Source: Rubrobacter tropicus
GTDB taxonomy: Bacteria > Actinomycetota > Rubrobacteria > Rubrobacterales > Rubrobacteraceae
Assembly (NCBI RefSeq): GCF_011492945.1
Contig: NZ_CP045119.1
Span: forward strand, 1,674,001 to 1,738,000
Direction: 5' to 3'
Length of the DNA stretch: 64,000 nt
The translations under genes were made by a program, and so were the position numbers. Position 1 is the first letter of the stretch. Each line of letters starts with the position of its first letter. Shown piece after piece: positions 37,262 through 46,976 of this stretch. Under the pieces are notes generated by a model that was not told the DNA's origin, made no database searches, and saw only the letters and a program-made list of their open reading frames with translations.

Positions 37262-38314
37262 GTGGCGAAGAAGATGACCGGCGCGGCCGACCAGAAAACA
37301 GATCAGACAAAGAATGCGACGGTGCGCAAGACGCTGATCTCCTGGTTCCGGGAGAACGGGCGGGACCTGCCTTGGCGCCGCACGCGGGACCCGTGGCGCA
37401 TCCTGGTCTCCGAGGTGATGCTGCAGCAGATCCAGGTGGCGCGCGCGATCCCCTTCTACGAGCGTTTCACAGAACGCTTCCCGACGGTCGACGCGCTCGC
37501 GACGGCGCCGCTCGCGGAGGCGATCCGGGCCTGGGGCGACCTCGGCCGCTACCGGCGGGTGGTGAACCTCCACAGGACGGCCCGCATCGTCGTCGAGGAG
37601 CACGAGGGCCGGATACCCGCGGACCCGGAGGTGCTCGTCACCCTGCCCGGCATCGGGCCCTACACGGCTGGCGCGGTCGCCTGCTTCGCCTTCGAGCGGG
37701 ACGTGCCCTTCTTCGACACGAACATGCATCGGGTGCTCCACCGCGTGTACTTCGGCCCCGAGGTGCCGGAGCCGGCGGCGAAGAGGAAGGAACTGCTGGC
37801 GCTCGCCGCGGGACTCGTGCCCGTGGGGGACGGCTGGGCCTGGAACCAGGCGGTGATGGAGTTCGGCGCGTTGCACTGCACGGCGCGCAGACCCCGCTGC
37901 GAGGAGTGCCCGGTCTCGGGCCATTGCAGCGCCCATCCCGGGATGCCCGGGGCCCTGGCCGCCGCGCCGCGCGCGCCGAAGCGGGAGCCGGCCGACAGGT
38001 ACGAAGACTCCAACCGCTACCTGCGGGGCAGGGTGCTGGCCCAACTTCGCGAAGCCCGCGCGGCGGACGGCCTCGAGCTGCGGGATATCCAGAGCCGGCT
38101 GCGCCGCGACGAGACCGAGGTCGGGCTGCCCCGCCTCCGGGGCGCGGTGCGCAGCCTGGAAGACGACGGGCTCGCCTGCACCGTGCCCGCGAGAGATTCG
38201 GACGACAGTTCCCCGGGGCGGGCCGTGGCCGAAGAGCGGGCCGCCTACGACGCTAGACCGCCCGGCGGCGCGGGGGGCGAAGGCCTGGCCGGGATACGGG
38301 TTACGCTGCCGTGA
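37262..38314 (+). CDS. mutY: A/G-specific adenine glycosylase
   Basis: Removes adenine opposite 8-oxoguanine, preventing GC-to-TA mutation. The 350-residue protein has the family's catalytic segment VSEVMLQQIQVARAIPFYERF (acid in SEVMLQQ), the HhH LPGIGPYTAGAVACFAF, catalytic Asp in FFDTNMHRVLHRV and the [4Fe-4S] pattern C-x6-C-x2-C-x5-C (CTARRPRCEECPVSGHC). The NUDIX-like 8-oxoG-recognition domain is missing; the C-terminal 100 residues are basic and unlike it. GTG at 37262 is chosen because TACACT at 37250-37255 would start a leaderless transcript there; ATG at 37241 or 37274 are alternatives. Confidence 0.88.
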   Translation: MAKKMTGAADQKTDQTKNATVRKTLISWFRENGRDLPWRRTRDPWRILVSEVMLQQIQVARAIPFYERFTERFPTVDALATAPLAEAIRAWGDLGRYRRVVNLHRTARIVVEEHEGRIPADPEVLVTLPGIGPYTAGAVACFAFERDVPFFDTNMHRVLHRVYFGPEVPEPAAKRKELLALAAGLVPVGDGWAWNQAVMEFGALHCTARRPRCEECPVSGHCSAHPGMPGALAAAPRAPKREPADRYEDSNRYLRGRVLAQLREARAADGLELRDIQSRLRRDETEVGLPRLRGAVRSLEDDGLACTVPARDSDDSSPGRAVAEERAAYDARPPGGAGGEGLAGIRVTLP

Positions 38315-38342
38315 GGGGATAAGGGTGGCGAGATCCGCCGCG

Positions 38343-38729
38343 CTACAGCGGGGCGAAGATGTCCACGTGGTTGCCGTCCGGGTCCAGTACCACGGCGTAG
38401 CGCTGGCCCCAGAACGCGTCCCAGGGTTCTTTGTGGCCGCGCCCCAGGGCGGCAAGCTCCGCGTACTTCTCGTCCACGCCGGCGGGCGAGGGGAGGAGAA
38501 AAGCGAGGGCCATCCCGTGGCCGCCGGATGGTGGAGTGTAGTCAGGGTAGATCTGGGCGATGAGGTCCGCGGTGTCCCACGCGACCCTCAGGCCTCCCGG
38601 TGTCGTCGTCTCCGCGTGGGGTTGGTTCTCGGCCTCCGGGGGGACTTCCAGCCCGAGGCGGCGGTAGAACGCCAGCGAGGCGCGCATGTCGCGGGTGACG
38701 ATGCCTACGAGGTCCAGCCGTACATCCAT
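38343..38729 (-). CDS. VOC-family (glyoxalase/bleomycin resistance) protein
   Basis: A 128-residue single-module vicinal-oxygen-chelate protein: VGIVTRDMRASLAFYRRLGLEVP at the N-terminus, and YAVVLDPDGNHVDIFAPL at the end. It probably dimerises around a metal or ligand, but the usual terminal Glu ligand is replaced by Ala/Pro, so it may bind a ligand rather than do catalysis. It is divergent to the amino acid permease. No function can be stated. Confidence 0.75.
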   Translation of the reverse strand: MDVRLDLVGIVTRDMRASLAFYRRLGLEVPPEAENQPHAETTTPGGLRVAWDTADLIAQIYPDYTPPSGGHGMALAFLLPSPAGVDEKYAELAALGRGHKEPWDAFWGQRYAVVLDPDGNHVDIFAPL

Positions 38730-38780
38730 GGCGTAAAGCTCCTCCGGTCGTTTCAGACCGAGCTTACTTCAAGGAAGCAC

Positions 38781-38807
38781 CGCTCCCAACATGCGATGTG
38801 GGAAGCG
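38781..38807. promoter_or_regulatory. imperfect inverted repeat in the VOC-permease interval
   Basis: CGCTCCCAACAT and ATGTGGGAAGCG face each other around GCG, with one bulged base per arm. It lies between the divergent starts of the VOC gene and the permease, where an operator would sit. Confidence 0.35.
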
Positions 38808-38876
38808 GGTGTGCAATTCCGTTAACATGGGACTCAAGAATGGGCAATGCGTCCGCGCGGCGGGGAGGAGAGGCTC

Positions 38877-40253
38877 ATGGAGGCATCTGAGGCCAGGGAG
38901 GCACGGTCGGGTCACCCGCCGCTAAAGCGCGGGATAGGACGGGTACTGCTCCTGTTCTTCGTGATCGGGGACATAGTCGGGGCCGGCATCTACGCGCTCG
39001 TGGGCGAGGTGGGGGCGACCGTGGGCGGGGCGATCTGGGCGGCCTTTTTGGCCGCCTTCGTGCTGGCCGTGTTCACCGCGGCCTCCTACGTGGAACTGGT
39101 GACCAAGTACCCGCGGGCCGGCGGGTCCGCCACCTACGCCCACAACGCCTTTCGCAGGCCGTTCGTCAGCTTTATAGTGGCCTTCGCGGTGGCCGCCTCC
39201 AGCATCACCTCGGCCTGCGTGCTCACGCTCGCTTTCTCGGGCGACTACCTGAGCCAGTTCGTCAACGTGCCGACGCTTGTCTCCGCCGTGCTCTTTCTGG
39301 CGCTCGTGTCGTTCATCAACTTCTACGGCATCTCCGAGTCGGTCAGGATCAACGTGGTGCTTACGTGCGTTGAGCTGTTCGGGCTGCTCCTGATCGTCCT
39401 TATCGGGTTCGCGGCGCTCGGCACGGGCACGGGCGACCCCGGGCGGGCCTTCGAGTTCAAGGACGGCTCGGCGGTGCTGCCGGCGCTTCTGGCCGGCACG
39501 GTCCTCTCCTTCTACGCCCTCATCGGCTTCGACGACTCCGTGAACGTGGCGGAGGAGGTGCAGGGGCCGAGCCGGTCTTACCCGTTCGCCATCTTTGGCG
39601 GCCTCGTGGCCGCGGGCGTGATCTACCTGCTCGTCACCTTTACCGCCTCAATGGTGGTCCCGACAGACGCTTTGGCGGGCTCGGACGGGCCGCTGCTACA
39701 GGTCGTCGAGCGGGGACCGCTCCCGATACCAACCTCCCTCTTCGCCGCGATCGCGCTGCTCGCCGTCTCGAACGGGGCTCTTATCAACCTGATCATGGCC
39801 TCCCGCGTCGTCTACGGGATGGGGGACCAGGGCGTGCTGCCCAGGATCTTCTCCACGGTCCATTCGAACCGGCGCACGCCTTGGATCTCCATCGTCTTCA
39901 CCTCCCTGATAGCCCTCGCCCTGCTCGTCACGGTGGGCCGCTACGACGAGGCGTTGAGCACCCTTAGCTCGACGACCGTGGTGCTGCTCCTCTCGGCTTT
40001 CGTCGTCGTGAACGTCTCGGTGCTGGTGCTGCGCCGCGACCGGGTCGACCACGAGCACTTCACCACCCCGAACGTGTTTCCCATCCTCGGCATAACGGTC
40101 TCGGGGGCGCTTTTGGTCTACACCGCGATCAGCGACATCAGGGTCTTCGGCCTCGCGGCGTTGCTTGTCGGCCTGGGCGTCGTCCTCTACGTGATCAACG
40201 TCTTCGCCAAGAGGAGCCTGGACAGGGAAGGCCCCCGCGACGACGGGGGGTGA
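38877..40253 (+). CDS. APC-superfamily amino acid permease
   Basis: The 458-residue membrane protein has about 12 helices. The first (RVLLLFFVIGDIVGAGIYALVGEVGA) carries the GxG-type unwound segment for substrate binding in the APC fold, and the consensus FYALIGFDDSVNVAEEVQGPSRSYPFAI in helix 6 and following loop is typical. The substrate is likely an amino acid or related compound; which one is unknown. ATG at 38877 follows GGGGAGGAGAGG, which clearly marks the start; an earlier start would lack it. Confidence 0.9.
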   Translation: MEASEAREARSGHPPLKRGIGRVLLLFFVIGDIVGAGIYALVGEVGATVGGAIWAAFLAAFVLAVFTAASYVELVTKYPRAGGSATYAHNAFRRPFVSFIVAFAVAASSITSACVLTLAFSGDYLSQFVNVPTLVSAVLFLALVSFINFYGISESVRINVVLTCVELFGLLLIVLIGFAALGTGTGDPGRAFEFKDGSAVLPALLAGTVLSFYALIGFDDSVNVAEEVQGPSRSYPFAIFGGLVAAGVIYLLVTFTASMVVPTDALAGSDGPLLQVVERGPLPIPTSLFAAIALLAVSNGALINLIMASRVVYGMGDQGVLPRIFSTVHSNRRTPWISIVFTSLIALALLVTVGRYDEALSTLSSTTVVLLLSAFVVVNVSVLVLRRDRVDHEHFTTPNVFPILGITVSGALLVYTAISDIRVFGLAALLVGLGVVLYVINVFAKRSLDREGPRDDGG

Positions 40254-40329
40254 GCCTTTCGGAGATCCGGCAAGACCCTTCGGTGCGTAGTCTCCGGTAG
40301 GCGTATCTAACTCGGAACGGAGGACGGCC

Positions 40330-41445
40330 TTGTCCGACATCAAGCTCCTGCTCGCGCTTGCCATGGTCGCCCTGTGCGCGGCCGGCGCGGCATCGGCCCA
40401 GACTGGGACCGCACAGGCTTTCCCGCTTCCCGGCGACGAGGTGTACCCCGAGGGCGTGGCATACCAGCCGGCGACGGGAGACTTCTTCGTCGGCAGCACG
40501 ACGGACGGCGCGGTCTTCCGGGGCAACGTCGGGGAGCCTGGTACCGAAGCCGAGACGTTCCTCGAACCGGGCGCCGACGGACGCTCGACCGCGATCGGGA
40601 TGAAGGTGGACTCCGCGGGACGGCTGTTCGTCTCCGGTGGCGACACGGGCAGGATGTTCGTCTACGACACCGAAACGGGCGAGCTCCTGGACCGATTCGA
40701 GAACGGCGCGGAGACGACCTTCGTAAACGACGTTGCGCTCACCCCCGACGGCTCCGCCTTCTTTACCGATTCGATGAACCCCGAACTGTACCGCGTGTTT
40801 CCGGACGGCTCCGGCGGCTACAGCCAGGAGACCTTCCTGAACTTCGAAGGGACACCCCTCGAGTACGAGGAGGGCTTCAACCTCAACGGCATAGCGGCCA
40901 CTCCGGACGGCCGCTACCTCATAACCGTCAAGTCCCTCAGCGGGCAACTCTTCAGAATCGGCACGCAAAGCAAGGAGGTCGTCGAGATCGACACCGGCGG
41001 CGCGGACCTTACGAACGGCGATGGCCTCCTGCTCCTGGGTCGCACCCTCTACGTCGTGCGCAACCAGAACGAGGTAATAGTGCCCGTTGAGCTCTCCCCG
41101 GACTACTCCAGCGGGACGGCGGGCGAAGGCTTTACGGACGACTCCCTCATGTACCCGACCACCATCGCCGCGTACGAAGGTCGGTTGCTGGTCGTGAACT
41201 CCCAGTTCGACGCGAGAGAGAGCGGCACGCAGGCGGAGCTGCCCTTCACCGTCTCCGGCATTCAGATCTCCGACGGAGCCGCCCCCGCCTCGGCATCCAC
41301 CAGTCCATCCGCGAGCGCCTCTGGCGTTGCCTCGCCCGTGCCAGATACCGGCGGCGTCTCCCCGAACACGCTGGTGCTGGTAGCGCTTCTAGCGGGGGCT
41401 TGTGCGCTCGCGATCGGTTACGGCGCGATCAGGCGCTTGCGTTAG
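40330..41445 (+). CDS. secreted beta-propeller (SMP-30-like) with VPDTG cell-wall sorting-like tail
   Basis: A 371-residue surface protein. It has a signal peptide (LLLALAMVALCAAGAASA, residues about 5 to 23), a six-bladed propeller of SMP-30/gluconolactonase type (GEVYPEGVAYQPATGDFFVGST; TPDGSAFFTDSMNPELYRVF; FNLNGIAATPDGRYLITVKS), a Ser/Ala linker, and a C-terminal VPDTG (337-341), a hydrophobic stretch and RRLR. That tail has the layout of an LPXTG sorting signal. TTG at 40330 follows GGAGG. Enzymatic function is not assured. Confidence 0.8.
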   Translation: MSDIKLLLALAMVALCAAGAASAQTGTAQAFPLPGDEVYPEGVAYQPATGDFFVGSTTDGAVFRGNVGEPGTEAETFLEPGADGRSTAIGMKVDSAGRLFVSGGDTGRMFVYDTETGELLDRFENGAETTFVNDVALTPDGSAFFTDSMNPELYRVFPDGSGGYSQETFLNFEGTPLEYEEGFNLNGIAATPDGRYLITVKSLSGQLFRIGTQSKEVVEIDTGGADLTNGDGLLLLGRTLYVVRNQNEVIVPVELSPDYSSGTAGEGFTDDSLMYPTTIAAYEGRLLVVNSQFDARESGTQAELPFTVSGIQISDGAAPASASTSPSASASGVASPVPDTGGVSPNTLVLVALLAGACALAIGYGAIRRLR

Positions 41446-41472
41446 CCGCCGAATATTTGTACCGGTGGCCCA

Positions 41473-41501
41473 TTACATGTTCGCGGCGGGTGACGTATTC
41501 T
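41473..41501 (+). promoter_or_regulatory. candidate promoter of the ATP-grasp gene
   Basis: TTACAT (41473-41478) and TATTCT (41496-41501) are 17 bases apart, about 50 bases before the gene. The -35 matches poorly, so only the -10 is well supported. Confidence 0.35.
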
Positions 41502-41551
41502 GGCGCGGTGAGCGGTAAGGAGAGAACCCGACACACGGACGGAGCCGCGAG

Positions 41552-42955
41552 TTGATCCACGACGAATCGGCCCCGACCGGGACCGGAACGAAACTGCCCG
41601 CGCTCGAGCCCGACTTCTTCAACGAGGTTTTCGAGAAGGACGGCCGGGTGCGGACGCACTACGGGCCCTTGATGGGGGCGATCGGGTCTTTGAACGAAGG
41701 GGAGTTGGCGGCCAGGATCTCGCGGGCCAACGGGCGGCTGCGGGAAGAGGGGGCGACCTTCGTCCTGCCAGACGACCCTGATAACTCCGGCAGGATCTTC
41801 CCGGTCGACTGGATACCCCGCATCATCCCCCCAGAACACTGGCAGACCTTACAGGCCGGTCTCTCCCAGCGCGGCCGCGCCATCAACGCCTGGCTGCGCG
41901 AGGTCTACGGCGGCAAACAGGACGTGGTGCCGGACGAGGTCCTCCGGGACAGCGTCTTCTACAGGCCCCACGCGTTCCCCGGAGAGCACCCCGTCCACGT
42001 CTACGGCCCCGACGTCGTACACGTGAAACCCGGCGAGTACGTGGTCCTCGAAGACAACGCCCGCGTGCCGAGCGGCATAGCCTACTCCGACGTAATCCGC
42101 CGGGTCGGGATGGAGGTTCTGCCCGAGCTCTTCGAGGGCTACGGGGTGGCCGGGATCTTCGCGTACTACTCCCGGCTGCGGGCGACGCTCCTCGCGGCAG
42201 CCCCGCCGGACGTGGACGAGCCCCACGTGGCGGTCGTCACCCGGGGCGAGCGGGACTCGGCGTTCTTCGAGCACGAGAGGATCGCGCGTTCCTGCGGCGT
42301 CCCGCTTCTCACCCTCTCCGACTGCTTCGTGAAGGGCGGCGAGGTCAGGACCCGCCCCGAGGGCCGGCGCCTGGACGCGATGTACCGCCGCTTCGACGAG
42401 GACTACGTGGACACGGACCTGCCCGAGATGAAAAACGTCTACCTGAACGGCAAGATAGGCTTCGCCAACTCCTTCGGGGCGGGGGTCGCCGACGACAAGG
42501 CGGTCTTCCCGTTCGTGCCGGCCATGGTCGAGCGCTACCTCGGCGAGAAGCCGGTCCTGCAGAACGCCCCCACCTACTCCCTGATCGAAGAAGACGGCCG
42601 GACGGAGGTCCTCGACCGCCTGCCGGAGCTCGTCCTGAAACCCCGCGAGGGTTACGGCGCCCAGGGAATGCTCGTGGGCCCCGAAGCCAGCCGCGAAGAC
42701 CTCGAAGAGGCCGTCCGCCGCGTAAAGAAAGACCCCACCGCCTTCGTCGCCCAGGAATTCCTGGACTTTTCGACCCACATAACCCACGACGGCGAAAACG
42801 AACCAGACGAAGCCTTCGTAGACCTGCGCGCCTTCGTGCTCCCGGCCCTCGACCACGTAATGCCCGGCGGCCTCACCCGCGTCGCCCGTCCGGGCACCCG
42901 CGTCGTCAACTCCAGCGCCGGCGGAAGCTCCAAAGACACATGGGTGTTGGAATAG
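41552..42955 (+). CDS. circularly permuted ATP-grasp protein
   Basis: A 467-residue protein of the circularly permuted ATP-grasp family (formerly DUF404/DUF407): FNEVFEKDGRVRTHYGPL and SVFYRPHAFPGEHPVHVYGPDVVHVKPGEYVVLEDNARVPSG at the start, FANSFGAGVADDKAVFPFVPAMVERYLGEKPVLQN in the middle, LVLKPREGYGAQGMLVGPE and a closing RVVNSSAGGSSKDTWVL. These are ATP-dependent ligases probably joining amino acids to a peptide-like product. In most genomes the gene is followed by an alpha-E domain protein and a transglutaminase-like protein; here only a repeat and a convergent gene follow. TTG at 41552 has GGACGGAG upstream. Confidence 0.85.
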   Translation: MIHDESAPTGTGTKLPALEPDFFNEVFEKDGRVRTHYGPLMGAIGSLNEGELAARISRANGRLREEGATFVLPDDPDNSGRIFPVDWIPRIIPPEHWQTLQAGLSQRGRAINAWLREVYGGKQDVVPDEVLRDSVFYRPHAFPGEHPVHVYGPDVVHVKPGEYVVLEDNARVPSGIAYSDVIRRVGMEVLPELFEGYGVAGIFAYYSRLRATLLAAAPPDVDEPHVAVVTRGERDSAFFEHERIARSCGVPLLTLSDCFVKGGEVRTRPEGRRLDAMYRRFDEDYVDTDLPEMKNVYLNGKIGFANSFGAGVADDKAVFPFVPAMVERYLGEKPVLQNAPTYSLIEEDGRTEVLDRLPELVLKPREGYGAQGMLVGPEASREDLEEAVRRVKKDPTAFVAQEFLDFSTHITHDGENEPDEAFVDLRAFVLPALDHVMPGGLTRVARPGTRVVNSSAGGSSKDTWVLE

Positions 42956-43133
42956 CTGTCAGCTATTAGCTATCGGCCGTCAGCTTCTCGTCTGGTGGCA
43001 TTTTCCCAGGACCGTTGACCCGGCTCTAGACAAAATTCTCCAAAGACTGGCCGCCAAGCGTTCGCCCCCGGGTTCCTTCTATTACGATTTTTAGCTGAAA
43101 GCTGACCGCTGAAAGCTATAAGCTAAAAATCGT
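42954..43133. repeat. heptamer arrays with a 13-bp inverted repeat at the M32 gene end
   Basis: A TCAGC arm (42954-42986) starts on the ATP-grasp stop; a GCTGA arm (43093-43124) lies within a 13-base inverted repeat, ACGATTTTTAGCT (43084-43096) and AGCTAAAAATCGT (43121-43133), whose right part holds the M32 gene stop. The convergent genes share this element as a likely bidirectional terminator. Confidence 0.85.
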
Positions 43134-44622
43134 ATAGCGCGCCGAACTTCTCCCTGAGGTAATTGAGGTACGGGGTCGTGTCGGGGGGGCGGCCGGTCGC
43201 TTTTTCGACGAGGGCTTCGGGGTCGTGTTTCTTACCGTGGCGGTGGATGTTTTCGCGGAGCCAGGCGAGGAGCGAGGTGAATTCGCCGCGTTCCATCTGG
43301 GCCGGGATGCCGGGGTGTTCTTTCAGGGCTGTTTCGAAGAGTTGCACGGAGAGGATGTTGCCCAAGGTGTAGGTTGGGAAGTAGCCGAAGTAGCCGATTG
43401 CCCAGTGGTCGTCCTGGAGGACGCCGCTGGCGTCGTCTTTCGGGGTGATACCCAGGTGCTCTTCCATCTTCGCGTTCCAGGCTTCGGGGAGGTCGGGGAC
43501 GGCTAGGCTGCCTTCGACGAGGGCGACTTCGAGCTCGAAGCGCAAGACGACGTGCAGGTTGTACGTAAGCTCGTCGGCCTCTACGCGGATCTCCGACGGC
43601 GACGCCGCGTTGATCGCCCGGTAGAAGTCTTCGGGCGACGTCCCTCCCAACGCCTCGGGGAAGGCCTCCTGCAGGCGCGGGTAGAAGTGGTTCCAGAAGG
43701 GGCGCGAGCGACCGACGACGTTCTCCCACAGGCGCGACTGCGACTCGTGGATGCCCAAAGAGACGCCGCCCGAGAGGGGCGTGCGCGTGTAAGTCGGGTC
43801 GACGCCCTGCTCGTAGAGGGCATGGCCTGCTTCGTGCAGGGTTGCGAAGAGTGCCGGGGAGAGGCAGGCGGGGTCGTAGCGGGTGGTTATACGCACGTCT
43901 CCCGGCCCGCCGAAGTTTATGCAAAACGGGTGGGGCGCCCGGTCCTGCCGCCCACGCCCCCAGTCGTAGCCGAACGCGGATGCGATTGATCGGCCGAAAG
44001 CCTCCTGCCGTCCCTCGTCGAACGCGCCGCGGAGCGGGGCCGTCCGGTCGTCCGAAACAGCGGCGACTGCGCGCACCATGTCGGCCGTTCCGCGTTTGAG
44101 TTCGTCGAAGATCGGCTCCAGGCGGGCCTTTTTGGCGCCGGGCTCGTAGCGGTCGAGGAGCGCGTCGTAGGGATGATCCTCGTAACCGAGGCATTCGGCA
44201 ATCTCCCGCTGCAAATCCAGGATGTTCCGCAGGTGTGGGACCAGTGCCCTGAAATCTTGGTCGGCCCGCGCCCGTCTCCAGGCCGGCTCCGCGATGGTGG
44301 TGGCGCGCGAGGTCTCCGCCACCAGCCTGGAGGGGAGCTTGGTGGCGCGTTCGTGCTCGCGGCGGGCGAGGCGCACCACGGCCTCGGCGTCCGAGCCCGG
44401 TTCCGGGTCGCCCGCGGCGTCGATCAGGCGGGCGGTCTCGTTCGAGGCGGTGATGTCGTGGGAGAGGCGGCTCAGGGTCGCGAGGGCCTCGGCCCGGGAA
44501 CCGACGCCGCCGGGCGGCATGTAGGTCTGGTGGTCCCAGTGGAGGACGGAGGCCGCCGAGTCGAGGTCCGCGGCGGCGGCGAGGTAGTCGACCAGCGATC
44601 TGGTGCGTTTATCCAGGTTCAT
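43123..44622 (-). CDS. M32-family carboxypeptidase
   Basis: The 499-residue zinc peptidase releases C-terminal residues (Taq carboxypeptidase family). It has the HEXXH site HEAGH (His263, His267, Glu264), the preceding CLSPALFATL, the helix GIHESQSRLWENVVGRS with its third zinc ligand Glu, and the family's closing region WAIGYFGYFPTYTLGNILSVQLFE. Cytoplasmic, no signal peptide. The stop codon falls inside the repeat arm. It probably recycles peptides. Confidence 0.93.
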   Translation of the reverse strand: MNLDKRTRSLVDYLAAAADLDSAASVLHWDHQTYMPPGGVGSRAEALATLSRLSHDITASNETARLIDAAGDPEPGSDAEAVVRLARREHERATKLPSRLVAETSRATTIAEPAWRRARADQDFRALVPHLRNILDLQREIAECLGYEDHPYDALLDRYEPGAKKARLEPIFDELKRGTADMVRAVAAVSDDRTAPLRGAFDEGRQEAFGRSIASAFGYDWGRGRQDRAPHPFCINFGGPGDVRITTRYDPACLSPALFATLHEAGHALYEQGVDPTYTRTPLSGGVSLGIHESQSRLWENVVGRSRPFWNHFYPRLQEAFPEALGGTSPEDFYRAINAASPSEIRVEADELTYNLHVVLRFELEVALVEGSLAVPDLPEAWNAKMEEHLGITPKDDASGVLQDDHWAIGYFGYFPTYTLGNILSVQLFETALKEHPGIPAQMERGEFTSLLAWLRENIHRHGKKHDPEALVEKATGRPPDTTPYLNYLREKFGALYDF

Positions 44623-44743
44623 GGGGAGGGAACGTAGTGCAGGGACGGCGTCCCGTCAAGGCCGTCGATTCGTTTCCATTCGGGTGCGGGGCGCATTAGT
44701 ATGTCCGGGATTGGTCGGTGAGTGTGCAAGAGGGAGGCGTGGG

Positions 44744-46117
44744 TTGAACCGGTTCGCAAGAGGGGCGCTCACGGCGTTGGGCGGGGCCGTCGCGGCGGAG
44801 ACGCTCAGGCGCGTCGTCTTCTCGGGCAACGGCCAACGCTACGAGCCGTGGGAGCGGGCGCCGTACCGCGACTTCCCCAACCGCATCCTCATCCTCGGCG
44901 GCGGGTTCGCCGGCTACACGGCGGCCAAGAGCCTGTGCAAGATGACCCGGCGCAGGGACGACGTTGGGGTGATGGTCATCTCGCGGGAGAACTTCTTCAC
45001 CTTCTGGCCCATGCTCGCCGGGTGCATCAGCAGCGACATCGACACCAAGAACGTCGCGCAGCCCTTGCGGCGGGCTCTGATCCGGGACGGCGCAAGCTTC
45101 CGCCGCGCCGAGGTCGAGGGCGTAGACCTGGAGAAGCAATGCGTCACGGCCGGCGGAAGGGAGTTCCCCTACGAGCACCTGATCGTGGCTTTGGGGGCCG
45201 AGCCGGCGTACTTCGGCATCCCCGGCGTCGAGGACCACGCCATAAGCATCAAGGGAATACGGGCCGCGGAGGAGATCCGAAACAGGGTAATAGAGCGCTA
45301 CGAGGAGGCGACGCTCGCCCGCGGGGACGTCCCCGACTCGCAACTGACGTTCGTGGTGATCGGGGGCGGCGCCACGGGCGTCGAGGTCGCCGCCGAGCTG
45401 CACGGCCTCGTCCACGACGTCCTGACGCCCGACTACCCGAACATAAACCCCCACAGGGTCAAGATAGTGCTCGTAGACAGCAACGAGATGATCCTCAAAG
45501 AGCTCGACCCGGCGCTGAGGCGCACGGCGCGCAAGAAGCTCGCGGACCTGGACATCAGCGTCATCACGAAGGTCAAGGCCAGGGAGATCAAGGCCGACAG
45601 GGTGATCCTCTCGGATGGGAACGAGATCCCGACGCAGAACGCAATCTGGACGGCCGGCGCCCGCGCGAGCGAGAAGCTGGACGACCTGGACCTCCCCTCG
45701 GACGAGCGAAAGGGCCTGAAGACCGACGCCTTTATGCGGGTGGAGGGCCACGAGAACGTGTGGGGGATAGGGGACTGCGCCGCCACCGTCGAGAAGGACG
45801 GCACGCCCGTCCCGCCGAACGCCCAGGCGGCCACGCAGGAGGGTAAGGTGGTCGCAAGAAACGTCGTCTCGGCAATAGACGGCGGCGAGCCCGAGCCCTT
45901 CGACTACAAGCCGGTAGGTCAGCTCGTCGAGATCGGCAGTGACTTCGCCGTCAACCAGGTGATGAACGTCAAGTTCAGCGGCCTCATAGCCTCGCTGTTC
46001 TGGCGGGCGACGTATCTCTACAAGCTGGAGAGCCCGCAGAGCCGGGCCAGGATCGCCGCTGACTGGATACTCGACATCTTTATCGACTCGTCGGTAACCC
46101 AGATCCGGGACCGCTAG
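44744..46117 (+). CDS. type II NADH dehydrogenase-like FAD oxidoreductase
   Basis: The 457-residue protein has two dinucleotide folds: FAD ([18 protein letters not shown]) and NAD ([21 protein letters not shown]), and the family's [17 protein letters not shown] and [11 protein letters not shown]-terminal amphipathic region ([21 protein letters not shown]) could hold it at the membrane as in NDH-2 enzymes that pass electrons to quinone. TTG at 44744 follows AGGGAGG by six bases. PurU follows seven bases later. Quinone specificity is not visible. Confidence 0.87.
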   Translation: MNRFARGALTALGGAVAAETLRRVVFSGNGQRYEPWERAPYRDFPNRILILGGGFAGYTAAKSLCKMTRRRDDVGVMVISRENFFTFWPMLAGCISSDIDTKNVAQPLRRALIRDGASFRRAEVEGVDLEKQCVTAGGREFPYEHLIVALGAEPAYFGIPGVEDHAISIKGIRAAEEIRNRVIERYEEATLARGDVPDSQLTFVVIGGGATGVEVAAELHGLVHDVLTPDYPNINPHRVKIVLVDSNEMILKELDPALRRTARKKLADLDISVITKVKAREIKADRVILSDGNEIPTQNAIWTAGARASEKLDDLDLPSDERKGLKTDAFMRVEGHENVWGIGDCAATVEKDGTPVPPNAQAATQEGKVVARNVVSAIDGGEPEPFDYKPVGQLVEIGSDFAVNQVMNVKFSGLIASLFWRATYLYKLESPQSRARIAADWILDIFIDSSVTQIRDR

Positions 46118-46124
46118 GGCGACG

Positions 46125-46976
46125 TTGTCTTCCAACTTGCGTCTCACCGTCTCCTGCCCCGACAGGAAGGGCCTGATCTCGGCCCTCTCCTCCTTTATCT
46201 CGATGCACGACGGCAACATCCTCTCGGCCGACCAGTACGTGAGCGACGAGGCGACCTTTTTTATGCGCCTGGAAATAGAGGGCGAAGGCTTCGGTCTCTC
46301 CCGCGACGAGTTCGCCGGCGCCTTCCGCCCCCTCGCCCGCCGTCACGGCATGGACTGGCACGTCAGCCACACCGACACCCCGAAGAAAATGGCGATCCTC
46401 GTCTCCCGCTACGACCACTGCCTGACGGACCTCCTCTGGCGCTGGGACGCAGGAGAACTCGACGCCGAGATACCGCTCGTCGTCTCGAACCATCCGGACC
46501 TCGCTCCGCGCGTCGAGGCCCACGGCATCCCCTTCCACCATCTCCCCGTGACGAAAGAGACGAAGGCCGAGCAGGAATCGCGCGTCCTGGACCTGCTCTC
46601 CGAGAACGAAGTGGACCTCGTCGTGCTGGCCCGGTACATGCAGATCCTCACACCCAAATTCGTGGACGCCTACAGGGACAGGCTCATAAACATCCACCAC
46701 TCTTTCCTGCCGGCCTTCGCCGGCGCCGATCCCTACCGCAGGGCGCACGAGCGGGGCGTAAAGACGATAGGGGCGACCGCCCACTACGTCAGCGAGGAGC
46801 TCGACGCGGGCCCAATAATTCACCAGGACGTCGCCCACGTCTCCCACCGCGACACGGTGGACGACCTGGTGAGGTTGGGCCGCGAGGTCGAACGCCGCGT
46901 CCTCGCCAGGTCCGTCCGCCTGCACCTCGAAGACCGCATCCTCGTCGACGGGAATCGTACGGTCGTCTTCGAGTAG
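46125..46976 (+). CDS. purU: formyltetrahydrofolate deformylase
   Basis: Hydrolyses 10-formyl-THF to formate and THF, tuning one-carbon pools. The 283-residue protein has an N-terminal ACT domain ([24 protein letters not shown]) and the formyl-transferase-like domain with [19 protein letters not shown], and [20 protein letters not shown] for the catalytic His/Asp. TTG at 46125 is used; there is no strong ribosome site, so it may rely on the NDH-2 gene upstream. A repeat follows the stop. Confidence 0.93.
   Translation: MSSNLRLTVSCPDRKGLISALSSFISMHDGNILSADQYVSDEATFFMRLEIEGEGFGLSRDEFAGAFRPLARRHGMDWHVSHTDTPKKMAILVSRYDHCLTDLLWRWDAGELDAEIPLVVSNHPDLAPRVEAHGIPFHHLPVTKETKAEQESRVLDLLSENEVDLVVLARYMQILTPKFVDAYRDRLINIHHSFLPAFAGADPYRRAHERGVKTIGATAHYVSEELDAGPIIHQDVAHVSHRDTVDDLVRLGREVERRVLARSVRLHLEDRILVDGNRTVVFE

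Noticed and set aside
37011-37310. A 100-codon N-terminal extension of the M36 peptidase
   Set aside because: It precedes the signal peptide, is cysteine- and arginine-rich, and overlaps the mutY start region.
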